Shown here: in pieces, positions 7,619 to 19,027 of the stretch
Layout of the letters: each line of letters starts with the position of its first letter
Numbering within the stretch: position 1 is the first letter of the stretch
Origin: Phyllobacteriaceae bacterium Water-Bin73
Lineage (GTDB): Bacteria; Pseudomonadota; Alphaproteobacteria; RS24
NCBI GenBank assembly: GCA_900197605.1
Contig: FZLQ01000006.1
Coordinates: forward strand, 1-36,684
DNA length: 36,684 nt
Direction: 5' to 3'
Notes under the pieces: generated by a model
Seen by the model: only the letters and a program-made list of their open reading frames with translations
The model's database searches: none
What the model was told of the DNA's origin: nothing
Program-made: the position numbers and the translations under genes

Positions 7619-10600
7619 TGCCAAAACGAACCGACCTCTCAAGCATTATGATTATTGGCGCCGGCCCGATTGTTATCGGACAGGCTTGCGAGTTTGACTA
7701 TTCCGGCGCGCAAGCGTGTAAGGCTTTGAAAGAAGAAGGCTATCGGGTCATCTTGGTCAACTCCAATCCCGCGACCATTATGACTGACCCGGAATTGGCT
7801 GATGCAACCTATATCGAACCGATAACGCCCGACATTGTTGCCAAGATTATTGAAAAAGAAAAACCCGATGCGCTGCTGCCGACAATGGGCGGACAGACCG
7901 CGCTCAATACCGCCATTGCGCTGGCTGAAAACGGCACATTGGACAAGCAAAATGTGCAGCTTATCGGGGCCGACCTTGAAGCGATTAATAAAGCCGAAGA
8001 CCGGCTTTTATTCCGCGACGCAATGGATAAAATCGGGCTGGAAAGCCCGCGCTCTAAAGTGGCGCATACGCTGGAAGAGGCGCTGGAGGTTCTGGATTAT
8101 GTCGGCCTGCCGACAATTATTCGCCCCAGCTTTACCATGGGCGGCACCGGCGGCGGCATCGCCTATAATAAAGAAGAGTTCATCAATATTATTGAGGGCG
8201 GCCTCGACGCCTCGCCGGTCACGGAAGTGCTGGTTGAGGAAAGCGTGTTGGGCTGGAAAGAATATGAGATGGAAGTTGTCCGCGACAAGGCCGACAATTG
8301 CATCATTATTTGTTCGATTGAAAATGTTGACCCGATGGGCGTGCATACGGGCGACAGCATCACCGTCGCCCCGGCCCTGACCCTGACCGATCGTGAATAT
8401 CAAATCATGCGCAACGCCTCAATTGCCGTATTGCGCGAAATCGGCGTTGAGACCGGTGGCTCGAATGTGCAATTCGCCGTTAATCCGGAAGATGGGCGTT
8501 TGGTCGTTATTGAGATGAACCCGCGCGTGTCGCGCTCATCGGCTTTGGCCTCTAAGGCGACCGGTTTTCCTATTGCCAAAATCGCCGCCAAGCTGGCTGT
8601 CGGCTATACGCTTGACGAATTGATGAATGATATTACCGGCGTCACACCGGCCAGTTTTGAACCGACCATTGATTATGTCGTCACCAAAATTCCGCGCTTT
8701 GCTTTTGAGAAATTCCCCGGCGCCGAGCCGCTTTTGACGACGGCTATGAAATCGGTTGGCGAAGCCATGGCGATTGGCCGCAATTTCAAAGAGAGCTTAC
8801 AAAAAGCCCTGCGCTCCCTCGAAACCGGATTGACCGGATTGAACGCGCCTGAAGATGCGCCCGATATCAGCACGGAAGAAGGCATGGCCGATATGCGCGC
8901 CGCGCTGACCACCGCCACACCATCGCGCCTGCTGATGGCTGCCCATGCATTGCGCCAGGGCATGAGCCAAGAAGATGTCTGCGGTCTGGCGCATTTCAGC
9001 CCGTGGTTTATCGAGCAGCTTGGCGAGATTGTCGAGATGGAAGCCAAGATTGCCGAACACGGCCTGCCCGATAATGATGAAGCCATGCGCGCCGTGAAGG
9101 CGATGGGTTTTGCCGATGCGCGTCTGGCTGAATTGCTGGGCGATAGTGAAGACAATGTGCGGGCGGCGCGTCACAAAATGGATGTGCGCCCTTATTTCCG
9201 TCAAATCGATACATGCGCAGCAGAGTTTGCCGCCGGCACGCCTTATCTTTATTCCAGCTATGACACGCCCTCAGCCTTTGGCGGTCAACAAGAAGCCGAA
9301 CCCAGCGACCGCAAAAAAGCCGTCATTTTGGGTGGTGGGCCAAATCGCATCGGGCAAGGTATTGAGTTTGATTATTGCTGCTGCCATGCCGCTTACGCGC
9401 TGGCCGATGCGGATATTGAAAGCATTATGGTGAATTGCAATCCGGAGACCGTATCGACCGATTACGATACCTCTGACCGCTTGTATTTCGAACCCTTGAC
9501 GCAAGAAGATGTTTTGGAAATTCTGGCCTGCGAGCAGAAAAACGGCACGCTGGCCGGGGTGATTGTGCAATTTGGCGGACAGACACCGCTGAAACTTTCG
9601 CAAGCGCTGGAAAAAGCCGGTATCCCCATTCTCGGCACCGACCCTGACGCGATTGATTTAGCGGAAGACCGCGACCGCTTTAAGGATTTGCTGGAACGCC
9701 TCGAGCTGCGCCAGCCCGATAATGGCATTGCCCGCTCGGCTGATGAGGCGCGCGCCATTGCCGCTGATATCGGCTTCCCTGTTGTCATTCGCCCGTCTTA
9801 TGTATTGGGTGGCCGGGCGATGGAAATCGTCGATAATGATGCCCAGCTTGAACGCTATATGCGCGAGGCCGTCGTCGTGTCGGGCGACAGTCCGGTGCTG
9901 ATTGACGGCTACTTGCGCGACGCCACCGAGCTTGATGTCGATGTGCTGAGCGATGGCAAAGACGTGTTCGTCGCCGGTATTCTCGAACATATTGAAGAGG
10001 CCGGTGTTCATTCCGGCGACAGCGCTTGCTCTATGCCGCCTCATTCCCTATCGAGTGAGATTATCGAAGAACTGAGCCGCCAAGCCAAAGATATGGCGAA
10101 AGCACTGAATGTGGTCGGCTTGATGAATGTGCAGTTTGCCGTGCAAGGCGAAACGATTTTCGTCATTGAAGTCAATCCGCGCGCCAGCCGCACCGTGCCG
10201 TTTGTTGCCAAAGTATTGGGCCAACCGATTGCCCGCATCGCGGCGCGGCTGATGGCCGGTGCGCCGCTATCTGAGTTTAATATGAAAGCGCAAAGCTATG
10301 ACCATATTGCCGTCAAAGAGAGCGTCTTTCCGTTTAACCGCTTCCCCGGCGTCGATACGATTTTGGGGCCGGAAATGCGCTCAACCGGCGAAGTGATGGG
10401 GCTCGACCTCGATTTCGCCACGGCGTTTGCGAAAAGCCAGCTTGGCAGCAGCACGGTTTTACCGAAAAGCGGCACGGCCTTTATCTCAGTGCGCGAAGGC
10501 GATAAGCAACGCGCCATTGTGCCTGCCAAACGGCTGGAGCAACTTGGCTTTAAGCTGATAGCAACCGGCGGCACGGCAACTTTTCTGGCCCAAAACGGCA

Positions 10601-10869
10601 TTGACGTTGAGCCGGTCAATAAGGTGGCTGAAGGCCGACCGCATATTGTCGATGCCATTAAAAACGGTGACGTGCAGCTTGTTGTCAACACGACTGAGGG
10701 CGAGAAATCGCTGGCCGACAGTAAGTCCATCAGGCGCACAACATTGGAAATGAAAATCCCCTATTACACGACATTAGCCGGTGCCGAAGCCGCCGTGGCC
10801 GCGATTAGGGCATTAGATGAAAACGAGTTAAGCGTCACCAGCCTGCAGGATTATGCGGCGCGTCTTTAG
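7618..10869 (+). CDS. carB: carbamoyl-phosphate synthase, large subunit
   Basis: The 1083-residue synthetase subunit joins bicarbonate, ammonia from CarA and two ATP. The two homologous ATP-grasp halves are plain. The first begins [20 protein letters not shown] and carries [13 protein letters not shown]; the second begins [20 protein letters not shown] with [13 protein letters not shown]. Each has its [18 protein letters not shown] or [18 protein letters not shown] motif. The C-terminal MGS-like allosteric domain (from about residue 940, [20 protein letters not shown]) is where UMP and ornithine act in the E. coli enzyme. Length and domain order are complete. It is the last gene of the carAB pair, followed by 85 bp to greA. 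Confidence 0.98.
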   Translation: MPKRTDLSSIMIIGAGPIVIGQACEFDYSGAQACKALKEEGYRVILVNSNPATIMTDPELADATYIEPITPDIVAKIIEKEKPDALLPTMGGQTALNTAIALAENGTLDKQNVQLIGADLEAINKAEDRLLFRDAMDKIGLESPRSKVAHTLEEALEVLDYVGLPTIIRPSFTMGGTGGGIAYNKEEFINIIEGGLDASPVTEVLVEESVLGWKEYEMEVVRDKADNCIIICSIENVDPMGVHTGDSITVAPALTLTDREYQIMRNASIAVLREIGVETGGSNVQFAVNPEDGRLVVIEMNPRVSRSSALASKATGFPIAKIAAKLAVGYTLDELMNDITGVTPASFEPTIDYVVTKIPRFAFEKFPGAEPLLTTAMKSVGEAMAIGRNFKESLQKALRSLETGLTGLNAPEDAPDISTEEGMADMRAALTTATPSRLLMAAHALRQGMSQEDVCGLAHFSPWFIEQLGEIVEMEAKIAEHGLPDNDEAMRAVKAMGFADARLAELLGDSEDNVRAARHKMDVRPYFRQIDTCAAEFAAGTPYLYSSYDTPSAFGGQQEAEPSDRKKAVILGGGPNRIGQGIEFDYCCCHAAYALADADIESIMVNCNPETVSTDYDTSDRLYFEPLTQEDVLEILACEQKNGTLAGVIVQFGGQTPLKLSQALEKAGIPILGTDPDAIDLAEDRDRFKDLLERLELRQPDNGIARSADEARAIAADIGFPVVIRPSYVLGGRAMEIVDNDAQLERYMREAVVVSGDSPVLIDGYLRDATELDVDVLSDGKDVFVAGILEHIEEAGVHSGDSACSMPPHSLSSEIIEELSRQAKDMAKALNVVGLMNVQFAVQGETIFVIEVNPRASRTVPFVAKVLGQPIARIAARLMAGAPLSEFNMKAQSYDHIAVKESVFPFNRFPGVDTILGPEMRSTGEVMGLDLDFATAFAKSQLGSSTVLPKSGTAFISVREGDKQRAIVPAKRLEQLGFKLIATGGTATFLAQNGIDVEPVNKVAEGRPHIVDAIKNGDVQLVVNTTEGEKSLADSKSIRRTTLEMKIPYYTTLAGAEAAVAAIRALDENELSVTSLQDYAARL

Positions 10870-10954
10870 TCAGCCGACACGCGCAAAAAACTTGCCAATT
10901 CGATAGGTTTTGTGAAAACTAAAGGTCTGCTCAGTTCAGAGTGGGGAGGACTGC

Positions 10955-11428
10955 ATGGAAACCGTGCCTATGACATCTGGCGGCTATGACGCGCTGGATA
11001 TAGAATTAAAACGCCTGAAAGGGCCGGAACGCCAACGCATCATCAGAGCGATTTCTGAAGCGCGCGCGCATGGCGATTTGTCAGAGAACGCTGAATATCA
11101 TGCCGCCAAAGAGCAGCAGAGCCATAATGAAGGCCGCATTATGGAACTCGAAGACATGATAAATCGCGCCGATGTTATTGATGTGGCCAGCCTGACCGGC
11201 AAGCAGGTGAAATTCGGCGCGACGGTGAAACTCATTGATGAGGACACCGAAGCTGAAGTGACCTATCAGATTGTCGGCGATTATGAGGCCGATCTTGAAC
11301 AAGGCAAAATTTCCATTTCATCGCCCATTGCCCGCGCCCTTATCGGCAAAAGCGACGGCGACAGCGTTGAGGTCAACACGCCGGGCGGAGGTAAATCATA
11401 CGAAATTTTGGGCGTGAAGTTTAAGTAG
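10955..11428 (+). CDS. greA: transcription elongation factor GreA
   Basis: Rescues backtracked RNA polymerase by stimulating transcript cleavage in the secondary channel. The 157-residue protein has the N-terminal coiled coil, with the tip acidic pair in the conserved [14 protein letters not shown] segment, then a C-terminal FKBP-like domain starting near residue 85 ([24 protein letters not shown]) with the family ending [23 protein letters not shown]. The start is set by GGGGAGGACTGC just upstream of the ATG. The stop overlaps the convergent Lrp-type gene by 8 bp. Confidence 0.97.
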   Translation: METVPMTSGGYDALDIELKRLKGPERQRIIRAISEARAHGDLSENAEYHAAKEQQSHNEGRIMELEDMINRADVIDVASLTGKQVKFGATVKLIDEDTEAEVTYQIVGDYEADLEQGKISISSPIARALIGKSDGDSVEVNTPGGGKSYEILGVKFK

Positions 11429-11900
11429 CGTCGCCAATCGGCAAGGCCGTGCGCCCTTTGGAGCGGCGAATGGTCAGCGAGGTGCGGACATTGGCGACAT
11501 TGGGTGCTGACGTCAGCTTCTGGGTCAGAAATTCCTGAAAGCTTTCCAAATCGGGCGCGATGCATTTCAAAATGAAATCAATCTCGCCATTCAGCATATG
11601 GCACTCAAGCACTTCCGGCCAGTCGGCCACACGCGCCTCAAACGCCTGCAAATCGGCCTCGGCCTGGCTCTCCAATCCCACCATAGCGAAAACAGTAACG
11701 CCGAGACCCAGCATTTGCGCGTCCAACTCGGCAAAATAGCCGGTGATGAAACCGGCCTCTTCCAAAGCCCGCACCCGACGCAAGCAAGGCGGCGCAGAAA
11801 TTCCGGCTTGGCGCGCCAATTCAACATTGGTCACGCGCCCATCAGTCTGCAAAATACGCAGAATTTTAAGGTCGATATCGTCGAGACGCGGCTTTTTCAT
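11421..11900 (-). CDS. Lrp/AsnC-family transcriptional regulator
   Basis: The 159-residue regulator has an N-terminal winged helix ([20 protein letters not shown], then the recognition region [20 protein letters not shown]) and a C-terminal RAM/effector-binding domain (residues ~65-150, with [17 protein letters not shown]). Members of this family sense amino acids and bind as octameric assemblies. The target is not evident; the divergent ELM1-family gene starts 91 bp away and autoregulation across this gap is possible. It converges on greA with an 8-bp overlap. Confidence 0.92.
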   Translation of the reverse strand: MKKPRLDDIDLKILRILQTDGRVTNVELARQAGISAPPCLRRVRALEEAGFITGYFAELDAQMLGLGVTVFAMVGLESQAEADLQAFEARVADWPEVLECHMLNGEIDFILKCIAPDLESFQEFLTQKLTSAPNVANVRTSLTIRRSKGRTALPIGDAT

Positions 11901-11991
11901 GGCGCAAATACCGTTTTTGCTTTCTGAAACCTGATTAGCAGGTAATAATCATACTCGTTTTTGAAATAAATGAAACAAGGACCGCATAATT

Positions 11992-12939
11992 TTGATTAAG
12001 ATTTGGGGCATAACCGGCGGGCGGCGCGGCAATGATGTGCTGGTGGAAGGCATAGCCAATGCGCTCGGCGGCGACTTGCGGCTTATCCATACGCATTTAC
12101 GCGCGCCCTATAAATGGCTTGCCCCTTATCGTTTGGCCGAGCCTGCGGCAGCGCAAGACCCTCAAATCAGCGCGCCTTATCCGGATATGGTGATTGCCAG
12201 CGGTCGCCAAGCCGTGCCGCATGTGCGCCATATCAAACGCGCATCGCGCGGCGATGTTTTCACGGTTTTTCTGCAAGACCCGATTATCAGCCCGCGCCAT
12301 TTTGATTTTGTTTGGGCGCCGACGCATGACCGATGCGCGGGCGCGATGAGCACGCTTTTATCGCCGCATAGCATGGATAAGGCGATGCTGGAAAACGCCG
12401 CCACCTCACTGCGGGCGCGATTGCTGCCCCACCCACCCAAAGGCAAAACGGTCGCTGTGCTGATTGGTGGGCCGAGTAAAGTCTATCCGTTTGGCGCAGA
12501 TGAAATGCAAAAACTGGCCGATGGGTTGGCGGCACTTGCCGCGCAAGGGCATTTTCTGATGATAACTCTGTCGCGCCGCTCGCCCGATAGCTATGCCGAT
12601 ATGTTGCGGACCAGCCTGCCGACCGGCAGCTATTTCCTCTGGGATAATGAGGGCGCCAACCCCTATCACGCCATGCTGGGGCTGGCCGAGCAGATTATCG
12701 TCACGGCGGATTCGGTGAATATGGTTGGCGAGGCTTGCCTGCCCGGCGTGCCGGTGCAAGTGTTTCACCTGCGCGGCGGCTCGGCCAAATTCAATCGCTT
12801 TCACCATGCTTTGACGCAAGCGGATATGACCCGCCCGTTTATCGACACGCTCGAAAACTGGCCGACCCAATCGCATAATGCGACCGACGAAATTGCCACG
12901 GCGATAAAGGTCGCCTATGCAGCGCATAAAAACATCTGA
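11992..12939 (+). CDS. ELM1-like (DUF1022) family protein, TTG start
   Basis: The 315-residue protein matches the family known in plants as mitochondrial fission factor ELM1 and common in alphaproteobacteria; the bacterial role is not established, though the fold is glycosyltransferase-like. Visible family motifs are WGITGGRRGNDVL at the N-terminus, the SGRQAVPHVRHIK segment, FLQDPIISPRHFDFVWAP, VAVLIGGPSKVYPF in the middle, ITLSRRSPD, and VTADSVNMVGEACLPGVPV near the C-terminus. I chose the TTG at 11992 because the frame has no ATG nearby, the family N-terminus starts exactly there, and AAGGACC lies about 10 nt upstream. No signal peptide is seen. Confidence 0.85.
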   Translation: MIKIWGITGGRRGNDVLVEGIANALGGDLRLIHTHLRAPYKWLAPYRLAEPAAAQDPQISAPYPDMVIASGRQAVPHVRHIKRASRGDVFTVFLQDPIISPRHFDFVWAPTHDRCAGAMSTLLSPHSMDKAMLENAATSLRARLLPHPPKGKTVAVLIGGPSKVYPFGADEMQKLADGLAALAAQGHFLMITLSRRSPDSYADMLRTSLPTGSYFLWDNEGANPYHAMLGLAEQIIVTADSVNMVGEACLPGVPVQVFHLRGGSAKFNRFHHALTQADMTRPFIDTLENWPTQSHNATDEIATAIKVAYAAHKNI

Positions 12940-13986
<1,047 letters not shown>

Positions 13987-14003
13987 GTATAAGGGCGCGG
14001 CGG

Positions 14004-14030
14004 CTTAGACCGCTTAGACCGCTTAGACCG
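14004..14030. repeat. 9-bp tandem repeat, three exact units
   Basis: CTTAGACCG occurs three times in a row (14004-14012, 14013-14021, 14022-14030), just after the trxB stop. Confidence 0.9.
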
Positions 14031-14038
14031 CCCCCGCC

Positions 14039-14087
14039 CGCCTTCTCCAAGCGAGGCTGTTTTGCAGCGTAAAACAGCCGAGACGGG
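14039..14087. repeat. hairpin repeat family 2, copy D, between trxB and dnaE2
   Basis: A perfect 9-bp inverted repeat, GGCTGTTTT (14055-14063) and AAAACAGCC (14071-14079), is flanked by CGCCTTC...CAAGCGA on the left and GAGACG on the right. The same 49-bp layout with different arms occurs at 36145-36193. CAAGCGAGG appears again at 14102-14110. It may act as a shared terminator of the convergent genes, since the stem has T/A tracts in its arms, but no clean T run follows. Confidence 0.65.
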
Positions 14088-14132
14088 ACACTTATCGAGC
14101 GCAAGCGAGGTTTAGTGAGCCCTTCACCCCCC

Positions 14133-17100
14133 TCACTCCCCCCGCCAAGCCATTTCGCGTGGGGTTTTGCGGCCGGTTTGGCGTTTCGGGCGCAGCACTT
14201 TGGGCAGATGTGCGGTCGAGTCCATGCCGTGCTGGGCGGTTAGCTGCAACAGCGAAGCGGAAATATCGTGCAGCCGCTCGGCCACCACATGCACGACAAT
14301 GCCGCTGCGTTGCACGCGGCCTTCAATCCGTATCAGCCGCGCCCCAATGGTGATGCGCCGATAACGTTCAAAACGGTCGGGCCAGACGACAATATTGCCG
14401 GTGCCGGTTTCATCCTCCAGCGTCAGAAACACCACACCCTTCGCGCTGCCCGGGCGTTGGCGACAAATCACCAGACCGGCAATGCTGATGCGCTTGCCGT
14501 TTGCCGCATCTTGCAACACCGCGAGCGGTTGCACATTCTCCGTCGCCAAGCTGTCGCGCAAAAAAGCCATAGGATGATTTTTGAGCGACAATCTGAGGCT
14601 GGCATAATCTTCCAGCACTTCCATGCCGGGGGGCAAGGCGGGCAGTATGGCGTGCTCATCTTCGGCCACAGCCGGCGACACGCCCTGCCCGTCAAACAAA
14701 GGCAGCGCCGCAGCTTTGCTTTCAGGCGCGAGCGCGCGCACCGCCCATAACGCTTGACGGCGGGTCAACCCCAGCGTGGCGAAGGCATCGGCGCGCGCCA
14801 AACGCTCTAAAGTCGAAACACCAATACCGGTGCGGGCGGCGCAATCGGCGACACTGTCAAACGCACCCCTAATACGCCGCGCCGCCACCAATACCTCGGC
14901 ATCGGCTTTCAACAGGCCGGTGATTTGATTGAAGCCGAGCCGCAGCGCAATCTCGCAACCCGTATCCTCCAAATCGGCCTCGGCGTCTGAGGCATTAATG
15001 CAGACCGGCAAAGCGGTGACGCCCTGTCTTTTGGCTTCGGCGACGAGTTGCGCCGGTGCGTAAAACCCCATGGGCTGGCTGTTGATGAGCGCGGCGCAAA
15101 AGGCGGCTGGATAATGATGCTTCAACCAAGCCGAGACATAGACCAGCAGCGCAAAGCTGGCGGCGTGGCTTTCGGGGAAGCCATATTCGCCAAAGCCTTC
15201 AATTTGCTTGAAGCAGCGCTCGGCAAAATCGCGCTCATAGCCGCGCGCCACCATGCCATCGACCAGCCGCAAACCAAACTCATGAATAATGCCGGTTTTG
15301 CGAAACGTCGCCATGGCGCGGCGCAGGCGGTCAGCCTCGGCGGGGGTAAATCCGGCGGCGACAATGGCAATACGCATGGCTTGTTCTTGAAACAACGGCA
15401 CGCCGAGTGTTTTGCCCAGCACTTCCTCCAGTTCTTCAGACGGAAACTCGACCGGCTCCTCGCCATTGCGGCGGCGCAAATAAGGATGCACCATATCGCC
15501 CTGTATCGGCCCGGGGCGCACAATCGCCACTTCCACCACAAGGTCATAAAAATCGCGCGGCTTGAGGCGCGGCAACATATTCATCTGGGCGCGGCTCTCG
15601 ACCTGAAACACACCAATCGATTCAGCGCGGCACAGCATGTCGTAAACCGCGCTGTCTTCAGCCGGCACATCGGCCAGTTCAAACGCTTGGCCGTGATGCG
15701 CCGCGATGAGGTCGAAACTGCGGCGAATGGCCGACAACATGCCAAGCGCCAGCACATCAATTTTCAACATGCCCAGCGTGTCGAGATCGTCTTTATCCCA
15801 TTCGATAAAAGTGCGGTCATCCATCGCCGCATTGCCAATCGGCACCAGCGTATCCAGCCGCTCATTGGTAATCACAAAGCCGCCAACATGCTGCGACAAA
15901 TGCCGCGGAAAACCGATTAGCTGACCGGCCAGCGCCAAAGTGGCGGCGAGGCTGGGCGTATCAGGGTCGAGACCGGCCTCAATAATATGTTCGCGCGGTG
16001 GCGGTTTGCCGCCGCCGCCCCAGTTCAAGGCCAGCAAAGCCGAGGCGACATCGCCCGACAGACCCATGACTTTGGCCACTTCGCGCACCGCCGAGCGCGC
16101 GCGATAGGTAATCACCGTGGCGGCGATACCGGCGCGTTCGCGGCCATATTTTTGATAAATATATTGAATGACCTCCTCGCGCCGCTCATGCTCGAAATCA
16201 ATATCAATATCGGGCGGCTCATTGCGCTCGGCTGAAATGAAGCGTTCAAACAGCAAATCGAGGCGGCTCGGGTCAACCGCCGTAATGCCGATGCAATAAC
16301 ACACGGCTGAATTGGCCGCACTGCCGCGCCCCTGACATAAAATCCGTTTGGCGCGGGCAAAGCGCACAAGGTCATGCACAGTCAGGAAATATGGCGCGTA
16401 GTGCAGTTCATCAATCAGCTTTAATTCATGGCGTATCAGCCCGTCGAGTTTTTCCGGCACCCCATCGGGAAACCGCGCATGCGCCCCGTCCCAAGCCAGC
16501 TTTTCCAAAAGTTCTTGCGGGCTAAGCTGCGGGTCAAACGCGTCTTCGGGATATTGATAAGCCAGTTCGTCGAGCGAAAAATCACACGCGTCCAAAACCT
16601 TCTGAATATTGCTCAGGGCTTGCGGATAATTGGCGAATAAACGCTGCGCTTCAGCTTCTGGCTTAATGTGTCGCTCAGCATTGCCCGCAAGGCGATAGCC
16701 TGCCTCATCAAGGCGCACATGCTGGCGAATACACGACACAACATCTTGCAAGGGCCGCCGCTCGGGGGCGTGATAAAGCGGGTCGAAAGACGCCAGCAAT
16801 GCTGCACCGGCCCAATCGGCCATCGCCGCAATATCGCGCAAACGGGTTTTATCATCAGCGCCATAAAGCGGCACAAGCAGCGCATAAACTTGCCGTGTGG
16901 CGGCGGCGAGTTGCGCCAGCTTTTCACCGAAAACCGGCTCGGCGCGCAAAGGCGGCACAGCCAACCAACAAAGGGCGGCATGGCGCGCCAGCCCCAGCAC
17001 ATCGTCCATACTCAACAGACATTCACCCTTGCGCCCACGCCGATTGGCTTGTGTCAGACATTGCGACAGCGCGCCATAAGCGGCACGGCTGCGCGGATAG

Positions 17101-17333
17101 GCAATCACCTCAAAGCCACATTGCGTAACCAGTCGCGCGCCGGGCAAATAGCGCAAACCCGCCTGCTTGGCTGCTGCATGGCCGCGCACCACACCGGCTA
17201 ACGTATTGCGATCAGCCAAGCCAATGGCGCGATAGCCGAAAGCGGCGGCTGTTTCGACCATTTCCTGCGGATGCGATGCGCCGTGCAAAAAACTGAAATT
17301 GGAAATGGCCGCCAATTCGGCAAAACCGCGCAT
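14133..17333 (-). CDS. dnaE2: error-prone DNA polymerase (DnaE2/ImuC)
   Basis: Second C-family polymerase, the catalytic part of the SOS mutasome that copies across damaged DNA. The N-terminal PHP domain begins AAISNFSFLHGASHP (residues ~9-22). The polymerase core shows GRGSAANSAVCYCIG (336-350) and the catalytic PDIDIDFEHERR (375-386). Helix-hairpin-helix and OB-fold parts follow (ISIAGLVICRQRPGSAKGVV near 980). The length, about 1066 residues, fits DnaE2 and is shorter than replicative DnaE, and the C-terminal tau/beta-binding extension is missing as expected. The imuB stop overlaps its start: ATG at 17333 gives a TGATG junction, and a GTG one codon upstream is also possible. It is the last gene of the imuA-imuB-dnaE2 cassette. 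Confidence 0.95.
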   Translation of the reverse strand: MRGFAELAAISNFSFLHGASHPQEMVETAAAFGYRAIGLADRNTLAGVVRGHAAAKQAGLRYLPGARLVTQCGFEVIAYPRSRAAYGALSQCLTQANRRGRKGECLLSMDDVLGLARHAALCWLAVPPLRAEPVFGEKLAQLAAATRQVYALLVPLYGADDKTRLRDIAAMADWAGAALLASFDPLYHAPERRPLQDVVSCIRQHVRLDEAGYRLAGNAERHIKPEAEAQRLFANYPQALSNIQKVLDACDFSLDELAYQYPEDAFDPQLSPQELLEKLAWDGAHARFPDGVPEKLDGLIRHELKLIDELHYAPYFLTVHDLVRFARAKRILCQGRGSAANSAVCYCIGITAVDPSRLDLLFERFISAERNEPPDIDIDFEHERREEVIQYIYQKYGRERAGIAATVITYRARSAVREVAKVMGLSGDVASALLALNWGGGGKPPPREHIIEAGLDPDTPSLAATLALAGQLIGFPRHLSQHVGGFVITNERLDTLVPIGNAAMDDRTFIEWDKDDLDTLGMLKIDVLALGMLSAIRRSFDLIAAHHGQAFELADVPAEDSAVYDMLCRAESIGVFQVESRAQMNMLPRLKPRDFYDLVVEVAIVRPGPIQGDMVHPYLRRRNGEEPVEFPSEELEEVLGKTLGVPLFQEQAMRIAIVAAGFTPAEADRLRRAMATFRKTGIIHEFGLRLVDGMVARGYERDFAERCFKQIEGFGEYGFPESHAASFALLVYVSAWLKHHYPAAFCAALINSQPMGFYAPAQLVAEAKRQGVTALPVCINASDAEADLEDTGCEIALRLGFNQITGLLKADAEVLVAARRIRGAFDSVADCAARTGIGVSTLERLARADAFATLGLTRRQALWAVRALAPESKAAALPLFDGQGVSPAVAEDEHAILPALPPGMEVLEDYASLRLSLKNHPMAFLRDSLATENVQPLAVLQDAANGKRISIAGLVICRQRPGSAKGVVFLTLEDETGTGNIVVWPDRFERYRRITIGARLIRIEGRVQRSGIVVHVVAERLHDISASLLQLTAQHGMDSTAHLPKVLRPKRQTGRKTPREMAWRGE

Positions 17334-19018
17334 CACGGAAACACCCCGTGCATGAACCAGCGCGGATTGCCGGTTTCGCGTTCATATAAGCCGTCGCGAT
17401 ACAGCCAAAAGCGATGGCCTTGCATATCTTCCACACGGTAATAATCGCGGGTTTTGCGGTTATGATTTTGCGCGCCCGTATGGCTTTCCCCCATCAGCCC
17501 GCCCCACCATTCGGGGCTGATACGCTCCGGCCCATAGGCTGTCGTCACCTCATGCAGCACGCGTCGCCAGCGAAACCGACAGGGCGCGCCTTCAGGAATT
17601 TCGGCAATCACCTCAATCGGCTCGGGCGCACAAAGCATGAAAAGCGGCCGCGCCGCCGCATCGACAAGCGGGTTCACCAACTCATCTGACGCTGTGTCTT
17701 GCGCTTGCAGCACCGAGACAAAACGCACGGCACGCTCAGGAATATAAGAAGCATGCGGCACCGGACGCACCACCACATGCGCCCCGAGGCGGCTGACCAG
17801 CCGGTCATAAAGACCGCCCAAAGCCGCGATTGGCGTGCTTTTACGCAAGCGCCCGCCCAGCCGGTTTGACAGACCGATATTTTCTTGCGGCATGGTCATG
17901 GCGGTTGTTTTGCTCGCCACTAATTGCAAGCCCTCAATGCCGAAACCGGCATCAAACCCGCCCGACAGGCGCGTCAATCTTTCTTCAAACAAACGCAGCA
18001 TATGCGCCGCATCGGCTGATGGATGGGCCAATGGCACAGCCAGCGCCAGCACAAGATTATCAGATCGCGTTAAGGCCACATCAAGGCGTTGCGCGCCCTG
18101 TCCCTCGGCCTGTAATTGCGCCACCAGCATCTCGCATAACTCACCGATAAGCGCCGTCAGCGCCTCTATTTGCGTTACCCCTTGCGGCAGATTTTTACGC
18201 GCCAAAAATTGCGGCGGCGGCAAATACGGATTAAGGCTCTCGCCCGCCTGCCCCAGAGCTTGCTCCAAGCGCAGCACCGGTTCAGGGCCAAAGCGACGGG
18301 TCAGGTCAGCGCGCGGAAACCGCGCCAATTCCGCAATTGTGTCGAGGCCAAGACGTTGGCACAAATCAATATGTTGCGGGTTTAAGCGCAAAGCCGCAGG
18401 CGGCAGCGGCAATACGGCTTCGGCATCTTGTCCTTCCGGCACAATGCTCAAATCGGTGGCGGCAAAGCGCGCCAGCCCCCAGGCCGCACCAATGCTACCG
18501 GCAATGGCCGCGCGCATGGTAACGGCGCGGTCGTCGCGATAAGCCGCCAGCCGCGTCGCTATATCTTCGAGCAAGGCGCGTTCGCCACCGAATAAATGTG
18601 CACACCCGCTAATATCCAGCAGCAGGCCATAATCATTCAGCCCGTCCGCCGTTTGCGGCATGGTGTCTTCGCCAATCCACGGCGTATAGCGTTGCAGCCA
18701 ATAAGCGCATTTCTGCAAACGCGCGGCGGCATCTTGCGGGTCAGCCATAGCGGTTTGCACATCGGGCACCAGCGCGCGCGCATCGGGCAAGGTCATGGCC
18801 GGATAGAGACCGGCTATACCCGCCGCCTCATTCAGCCCGACCAGACGCTGCGCGTTTTTATGCATATCAATCAGCGCGAAAGGCTGCGTTGCATCATAAT
18901 CAGCGCGGCTCGTCTCCGCCGCCCAATGCGGAAACCACAGCGCGACAATGCGCCGACCGGTTAGTGACGGTGTCAGCAGAGGCTCTTGTGGCTTGGGGGG
19001 AAGTGGTGCGGCGGTCAT
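17333..19018 (-). CDS. imuB: ImuB, Y-family polymerase-like mutasome subunit
   Basis: The 561-residue protein is the adaptor of the ImuA-ImuB-DnaE2 mutasome. It belongs to the Y family but is thought to be catalytically inactive and to link DnaE2 to the beta clamp. Visible parts are the start RRIVALWFPHWAAE, the LLLDISGCAHLFGGE motif (which in active Y polymerases would be followed by catalytic acidic residues), little-finger-like segments in the middle, and an RxxRDYYRVED segment with a GLYE..TGNPRWFMHG tail at the C-terminus, which is typical of the family. It starts 9 bp after the imuA stop and its own stop overlaps dnaE2, so all three are one operon. Confidence 0.93.
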   Translation of the reverse strand: MTAAPLPPKPQEPLLTPSLTGRRIVALWFPHWAAETSRADYDATQPFALIDMHKNAQRLVGLNEAAGIAGLYPAMTLPDARALVPDVQTAMADPQDAAARLQKCAYWLQRYTPWIGEDTMPQTADGLNDYGLLLDISGCAHLFGGERALLEDIATRLAAYRDDRAVTMRAAIAGSIGAAWGLARFAATDLSIVPEGQDAEAVLPLPPAALRLNPQHIDLCQRLGLDTIAELARFPRADLTRRFGPEPVLRLEQALGQAGESLNPYLPPPQFLARKNLPQGVTQIEALTALIGELCEMLVAQLQAEGQGAQRLDVALTRSDNLVLALAVPLAHPSADAAHMLRLFEERLTRLSGGFDAGFGIEGLQLVASKTTAMTMPQENIGLSNRLGGRLRKSTPIAALGGLYDRLVSRLGAHVVVRPVPHASYIPERAVRFVSVLQAQDTASDELVNPLVDAAARPLFMLCAPEPIEVIAEIPEGAPCRFRWRRVLHEVTTAYGPERISPEWWGGLMGESHTGAQNHNRKTRDYYRVEDMQGHRFWLYRDGLYERETGNPRWFMHGVFP

Positions 19019-19027
19019 GTGTGGTGC

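Noticed and set aside
14004-14030. CRISPR-like array
   Set aside because: The units are only 9 bp, adjacent without spacers, and no cas gene is in the window.
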